Of a stretch of DNA of 64,000 nt, positions 59,642 to 64,000 are shown piece after piece. The first letter of the stretch is position 1, and the number at the start of each line of letters is the position of its first letter. Position numbers and translations under genes: made by a program. The notes below the pieces were generated by a model. That model worked only from the letters and a program-made list of their open reading frames with translations, had not been told where the DNA came from and searched no databases. Origin of the DNA: Bin87 sp965203985 (lineage in GTDB: Bacteria > Chloroflexota > Dehalococcoidia > Lucifugimonadales > UBA3495); the NCBI GenBank assembly GCA_965203985.1, contig CBDBDS010000010.1, positions 357,200 through 421,199 of the forward strand, read 5' to 3'.

Positions 59642-62600
59642 ATGGCGCTTACCGGACTGCTTTCACTGTTCGCAGCACAACCGAGGATGCGGCAGCATCT
59701 GCGGAACCTGGAGCGGCCGGGCGCGCGCGGGAATCTGGCAATCGACGGCGACCACCAGGCGGTATACGTCGGGGCGCTTTGGCAACTGCAACAGCGGCCC
59801 GTTGTGGTGATCACGCCCCGGCTGGAGGACGCCCGGCGGCTGCACGACCAACTGCTGGAATACCTGGGCGACGAGGCGCCGGTGCATCTGTTGCCCGAGC
59901 CGGAGGTGCTGCCTTTCGAGCGGCTGGCCGTCGATGCGCGAACGGGAAATCAGCGATTGTCCGCGCTGGCCGCGCTGGCGGGCTACGACCCCACGGAGGC
60001 TGGCGGCGCGATACCGCTGGTCGTCACTTCGCTGGCGTCAGCGCTCCGGCTGACGCTGTCCCCGGAACTGGCGACCGGTCGCCATCCGAACATGGAATAC
60101 GCTCACGAATTGACGAAAGGCCGGAGAATTGGGTCAATCGATGCGCTGCTCGCTGCTTGGGTCGAACTCGGGTACCAACGGGAGCCGCAGGTGGAAGTGC
60201 CGGGCACCTTCTGCCTGCGGGGCGGCATCCTGGACGTTTTCCCGACCAACGCCGGCCTGCCCTACCGGGTGGAGATGTGGGACGATGAAGTCGACACCAT
60301 CCGGCGTTTCGATCCGGAGACCCAGCGGTCGGTGGGCGACGCCGACCACGTTGCGATAGTACCGGCACGCGAGCAGCTTCCCGAGCTTTGCGACACCGCG
60401 TGGTTCGACGAGCGGCGCAGCAGGATAGACCTGAGCGGGTGCAGCGGATCCACCGTGGCCCGGTTCCAGGAAGAACTGGCCCACTTGCTCACCGAACCGA
60501 ACCCGGAGACGTTGGCCTTTTACAATGGGTTCCTCAACCGTCATACGCTGGCCGATTACCTGCCGGCAGACACCATCGCCGTGATGGATCGGCCCAACCG
60601 GTTGGCCGGGGAGGCAGAGGAGCAGGAAGCGAAGTACGAGCAGCAGCGAGCCAACCGGCAGGACCGGGGCGAACTTCCCTACGGGTTTCCGTCCCCGTCC
60701 GCAGATTGGGACAGCATCATCCAAAGGATGCGCACTGCCGGCACTACCACCGTGGGCATGGAGCGCTGGGGAACCGAAGAATCGCAAACGATGTTGCAGC
60801 CGCTACCTGACCAGAGCGCGGGGTTGACCCACTTCACCGATGACGTGGCGGACAGGGTCGCCTGCGGCGGATCGGTAGTAGCCGTCACGCAGCACGCCGC
60901 GCGATTGGTCCAGGTGCTGGAGGAGGCTGGGGTCTCGGCGACGCTGGCAGACGACGTGACCGCGCGGCCGAGAGCCGGCCGGGTGCAGGTCTTGACCGGC
61001 GCGTTGAGCAAAGGTTGGGAGACGGAGGCAACGGATAACGAGCCGGCGGTTGCGGTCTACAGCGACGCGGAACTGTTCGGTACGGTAAAGCGCCGCAGCT
61101 ACCGCCCGTCTCGCACGCGGCGGGACCTGGGCGACGCGGTGTCCCTGGGGGACCTGACGCCGGGCAGCTTCGTGGTGCATATCGACCACGGCGTCGCCAA
61201 GTTCGTCGGCACGACGCACCTGGAGTCCACCGGGGACGACCGTGAGTACCTGGTCCTGGAATACGCCGAAGACGACCGGCTCTATGTGCCCACCGAACAG
61301 CTGGACCGCCTGGGAGCGTACGTGGCCGCCACGGACCAGCCGCCGACTCTGACGCGCCTGGGCGGCAGCGAGTGGCAACGGATCAAGGACCGGGCCAAGG
61401 GCGCCGCCCGGGAGATCGCCGAGGAGTTGCTCCGGCTCTATGCCGTCCGGGAAACCGTGAGCGGTCACCGCTTCGGACCGGATGCCGCCTGGCAGAGAGA
61501 CCTGGAAGATTCGTTCCCGTACCAGGAAACTCCCGACCAGATGCAGGCCATCGACGAAGTCAAGAATGACATGGAGGCCGACAAGCCCATGGACCGCCTG
61601 ATCTGCGGCGACGTGGGCTACGGCAAGACCGAAGTCGCGCTGCGAGCGGCCTTCAAGACGGTAAACGAAGGAATGCAGGTGGCGGTTCTGGTGCCGACCA
61701 CGGTGCTGGCCCAGCAACACTACGCCACCTTCGCGGAGAGGCTCGCTCCCTATCCGGTGAAGGTGGAGGTCCTGAGCCGGTTCCGGACGCAGAAGGAGCA
61801 GGACGAAGTGGTGGAAGCGGCAAAGTCCGGGCTGGTGGACATCGTGATCGGCACGCACCGCATCCTGCAAAAGGACGTAGGCTTTAAGAACTTGGGGCTG
61901 GTTATCATCGACGAGGAGCACCGGTTCGGGGTGGCCCACAAGGAACGCCTGAAGCAGATGCGCGCGGAAGTGGACGTGATGACGCTGAGCGCGACGCCGA
62001 TTCCCCGAACGCTGCACATGGCGCTGGCCGGCGTGCGGGACATGAGTGTGATTCACACGCCGCCGGAAGCGCGGTTGCCGGTCAAGACGTTCGTGTCCGA
62101 GGACAGCGCGGAGCCGGTGCGCGAAGCGATACTCCGCGAGTTGGAAAGGGACGGCCAGGTGTTTTTCCTGCACAACCGCGTGCGGACGATTCACAACATA
62201 GCCGAGGAGTTGGGCAAGCTGGTGCCCGAGGCCCGAATCCTGGTGGGCCACGGACAGATGCCCGAATCGGAACTGGAAGACGTGATGGTGGCGTTCGCCA
62301 ACCGGGAAGCCGACGTGCTGGTCTGCACTACGATCATCGAATCCGGCCTCGATATGCCCAACGTGAACACCATCATCATCGACCGGGCGGACCGGTTCGG
62401 GTTGGCCCAACTCTACCAACTGCGCGGCCGGGTGGGCCGGGGAGACCACCGGGCCTACGCCTACCTGCTCCTCCCGGAGAACCATGAGATCACTGAGGCT
62501 GCCAGCAAGCGCATCCACGCCATCCTGGAAGCCAACGAACTGGGAGCGGGGTTCCGTATCGCCATGCGCGACCTGGAGATCCGGGGCGCGGGCAATCTGC

Positions 62601-63280
62601 TGGGCGCAGACCAGAGCGGGCAGATCCACGCGGTGGGACTCAACCTGTACTCGGAACTGCTCAACCAGGCAGTGCAGGACCTGGTGAACGGCAATGCCGG
62701 CGAAACCAGCGTCGAAGCGCAGCCTCCGCCGCGAATAGACCTGCAAGTGCCCGCGTTCATACCCCCGGGCTACATCGACCACATGCCGGCCCGGCTGGCG
62801 TTCTATCAGAGGCTGTCCAACATCACCGAGCGGGCGCAGATCGCGGCGGTCCAGTCGGACATGGAAGACCGGTTCGGGCCGTTGCCGCCGGAGGTCAGCC
62901 ACCTGTTGGCGGTCACGGACCTGCGCTGTCTGGGTGCGGCGGCGGGAGTCGAGTCGATGGCCAGCGGCAGCGACGGCATCATCACGGTGGTGTTCAGGCA
63001 TCCCGTGGGTGACGCGCGGCAGGCTCTGCAAAACAAGATGGGACCAGGCATCCGCGTGGGTCGGCGTGACATGGAGGTGCGAACTTCGGGCGACACCGAT
63101 TTCGGCATGGCGCGCCTGGGCCGCGCGCTGCGACGGGTAGCATCGTTCGTCGATGATATGCGCGCGGCCATGGAGGCCGCGGCCGAATCGGCTCAGCCGG
63201 CCGCCGTGGCGGCTCCCGAAGCGCCTTCACGGACCCGGAGACGGCGACGGCCGGCGAGGCAACCGGTCGCCGCCGACTGA
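59642..63280 (+). CDS. mfd: Transcription-repair coupling factor
   Basis: Mfd pushes stalled RNA polymerase off DNA and recruits the UvrA excision system. Of 1212 residues, the N-terminal part has the UvrB-like module (LPEPEVLPFERLAVDARTGN, GTFCLRGGILDVFPTNAGLP). The RNA-polymerase-interacting domain covers about 500-580 (PGSFVVHIDHGVAKFVGT, YVPTEQLDRLGAYV). The RecG-like motor has Walker A in CGDVGYGKTEVALRAAF, DEEHRFGV, LSATPIPRTLHMAL and QLYQLRGRVGRGDHRAYAYL. The C-terminal TRCF domain follows, then an Ala/Arg-rich tail. It is complete. Confidence 0.95.
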   Translation: MALTGLLSLFAAQPRMRQHLRNLERPGARGNLAIDGDHQAVYVGALWQLQQRPVVVITPRLEDARRLHDQLLEYLGDEAPVHLLPEPEVLPFERLAVDARTGNQRLSALAALAGYDPTEAGGAIPLVVTSLASALRLTLSPELATGRHPNMEYAHELTKGRRIGSIDALLAAWVELGYQREPQVEVPGTFCLRGGILDVFPTNAGLPYRVEMWDDEVDTIRRFDPETQRSVGDADHVAIVPAREQLPELCDTAWFDERRSRIDLSGCSGSTVARFQEELAHLLTEPNPETLAFYNGFLNRHTLADYLPADTIAVMDRPNRLAGEAEEQEAKYEQQRANRQDRGELPYGFPSPSADWDSIIQRMRTAGTTTVGMERWGTEESQTMLQPLPDQSAGLTHFTDDVADRVACGGSVVAVTQHAARLVQVLEEAGVSATLADDVTARPRAGRVQVLTGALSKGWETEATDNEPAVAVYSDAELFGTVKRRSYRPSRTRRDLGDAVSLGDLTPGSFVVHIDHGVAKFVGTTHLESTGDDREYLVLEYAEDDRLYVPTEQLDRLGAYVAATDQPPTLTRLGGSEWQRIKDRAKGAAREIAEELLRLYAVRETVSGHRFGPDAAWQRDLEDSFPYQETPDQMQAIDEVKNDMEADKPMDRLICGDVGYGKTEVALRAAFKTVNEGMQVAVLVPTTVLAQQHYATFAERLAPYPVKVEVLSRFRTQKEQDEVVEAAKSGLVDIVIGTHRILQKDVGFKNLGLVIIDEEHRFGVAHKERLKQMRAEVDVMTLSATPIPRTLHMALAGVRDMSVIHTPPEARLPVKTFVSEDSAEPVREAILRELERDGQVFFLHNRVRTIHNIAEELGKLVPEARILVGHGQMPESELEDVMVAFANREADVLVCTTIIESGLDMPNVNTIIIDRADRFGLAQLYQLRGRVGRGDHRAYAYLLLPENHEITEAASKRIHAILEANELGAGFRIAMRDLEIRGAGNLLGADQSGQIHAVGLNLYSELLNQAVQDLVNGNAGETSVEAQPPPRIDLQVPAFIPPGYIDHMPARLAFYQRLSNITERAQIAAVQSDMEDRFGPLPPEVSHLLAVTDLRCLGAAAGVESMASGSDGIITVVFRHPVGDARQALQNKMGPGIRVGRRDMEVRTSGDTDFGMARLGRALRRVASFVDDMRAAMEAAAESAQPAAVAAPEAPSRTRRRRRPARQPVAAD

Positions 63281-63283
63281 CGG

Positions 63284-64000
63284 TCACTCGCTGGCTGCGA
63301 GCTCCAGATCCCCCATCGTGCCGGCCTCGGTGCGCCGATTGCGCCGCCAGCGTCGGATGAGAAAGACAACCACAATGATGACAGCCGCTACCGCAGCGGC
63401 GACGATGACTCCGACAATTATCCACGTTTCGGCGTCGGAGTAATTCTCAGTGAACACGGATACCTGAAGCCTGGCGTCGGGGGCGTCGGCCGCTGGATTC
63501 TGGCCTACCGCGGTGTATCCCCAGTGGTCGATTTCGCCAAGTGCCGCGCCGTATTCCATGACGTCCCGCAGGTCCGATGAGTTGACCACCAGGGCCATCT
63601 CCAACAACACGTACTCGTCCTCATCGCGCCTGACTTCGTGCCAATTGTCCACGTACCCGCCAAGAGATTCCGCCCGCTCCCTGATCCGCTCGGCAACGGA
63701 CAAAGGATCGGAGGCCGCCAGCGCCAGAGACGCCTCCAGGTTCACGTTGGAACGGATGGCTACCATGAATTGGGCATTGGGCACCTCGTTGAGCGGCGCC
63801 GGGCCTACCGAGGTTAGCTGCCGGCCCGACGGCGTGCCCAGGGTTGCCGTGTAGTCCATCAACGGGGCCAGGTCGGCAGGCTTGACGAACACCATCAAAT
63901 CGACCGCGCGCCCTCCACCCACATCGTAGGCGTGCTTTTGGCCCACGTAACCGTCCAATGCGTTAACGCGGGCGACGACGGCATCGGCGACGGCGGACGG
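63284..64000 (-). CDS. DUF4349-type membrane protein, 5' end missing
   Basis: The frame is open to the right edge, so the N-terminus is outside; codons up to base 64000 read ADAVVARVNALDGYV, which fits the family. The visible 238 residues have two DUF4349-like alpha/beta parts (DLMVFVKPADLAPLMDY; AERIRERAESLGGYVDNWHE) followed by one transmembrane helix near the C-terminus (TWIIVGVIVAAAVAAVIIVV) and a basic tail. Such proteins usually start with a signal or lipoprotein peptide, so most of it should be outside the cell. Function is unknown. It is convergent with mfd, only three bases apart. Confidence 0.75.
   Translation of the reverse strand, partial: PSAVADAVVARVNALDGYVGQKHAYDVGGGRAVDLMVFVKPADLAPLMDYTATLGTPSGRQLTSVGPAPLNEVPNAQFMVAIRSNVNLEASLALAASDPLSVAERIRERAESLGGYVDNWHEVRRDEDEYVLLEMALVVNSSDLRDVMEYGAALGEIDHWGYTAVGQNPAADAPDARLQVSVFTENYSDAETWIIVGVIVAAAVAAVIIVVVFLIRRWRRNRRTEAGTMGDLELAASE

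Noticed and set aside
60803..63031. Minus-strand frame of over 700 codons over mfd
   Set aside because: Mfd has all helicase motifs; the opposite frame is His/Gln/Arg-rich noise.
1..64000. CRISPR arrays, tRNA or rRNA genes, insertion sequences, prophage genes
   Set aside because: No regular direct repeats with spacers, no tRNA-like cloverleaf, no rRNA sequence and no transposase or phage motif were seen in either strand by eye; a tRNA scan would be decisive.

Overview
The window is a GC-rich, gene-dense bacterial chromosome segment. Gene content suggests a Chloroflexota member of the SAR202/Dehalococcoidia type: two LLM-class flavin monooxygenases, an F420-type PPOX protein, a molybdenum hydroxylase, tandem oligopeptide-type binding proteins, a translin-like protein and a UGSC-type selenoprotein. 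The taxon is inferred, because no rRNA or tRNA gene was seen. There is no integrase, transposase, phage gene or CRISPR array. It reads as core chromosome with some lineage-specific genes and a few dispersed palindromic repeats.

Left third (1-22938). The window opens with the 3' part of a class IV aminotransferase and an LLM oxidoreductase. Next come yvcK directly followed by a frameshifted glmS, then a phosphonoacetate-hydrolase-like gene with thrB and lysC, a dolichyl-phosphate-type glycosyltransferase and a TPR protein. A minus-strand block carries a double-domain SagB dehydrogenase, folB, a CitE-like lyase and polA. A plus-strand operon of two FmdB zinc ribbons, thiE with an unknown N-terminal domain and a translin-like protein follows. 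After a YqjF-like gene comes a two-gene unit whose second gene has an in-frame TGA, read here as selenocysteine. A membrane-anchored PQQ-propeller protein closes this part.

Middle third (22939-45279). A minus-strand oligopeptide/dipeptide ABC system (two ATPases, two permeases) is fed by two tandem lipoprotein binding proteins. Their promoters, lipobox regions and terminators match, so a whole transcription unit was duplicated. Then come a second LLM oxidoreductase, a GYD-domain protein, thiD, ileS (long type) and mutM. The most unusual gene is at 38753-40864: a DapA-like aldolase, an MfnB-like furan-phosphate synthase and a TusA-like domain in one polypeptide, preceded by a promoter and a structured leader. 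A separately promoted three-subunit molybdenum hydroxylase (CoxMSL/xanthine dehydrogenase family) follows.

Right third (44860-64000). This part holds a PPOX protein and an SbcC/Rad50-like ATPase, an ABC-2 exporter and ffh. A base-damage and RNA-end cluster follows (amidohydrolase fused to a Mug-type glycosylase, thpR, alkA). Then come a split transketolase, proB-proA with a small unknown gene, mfd, and the start-truncated end of a DUF4349-type membrane protein. Several plus- and minus-strand promoters have a TTGAC-like -35, a spacer of 17-18 bases and a TATAAT-like -10, and they help choose start codons.
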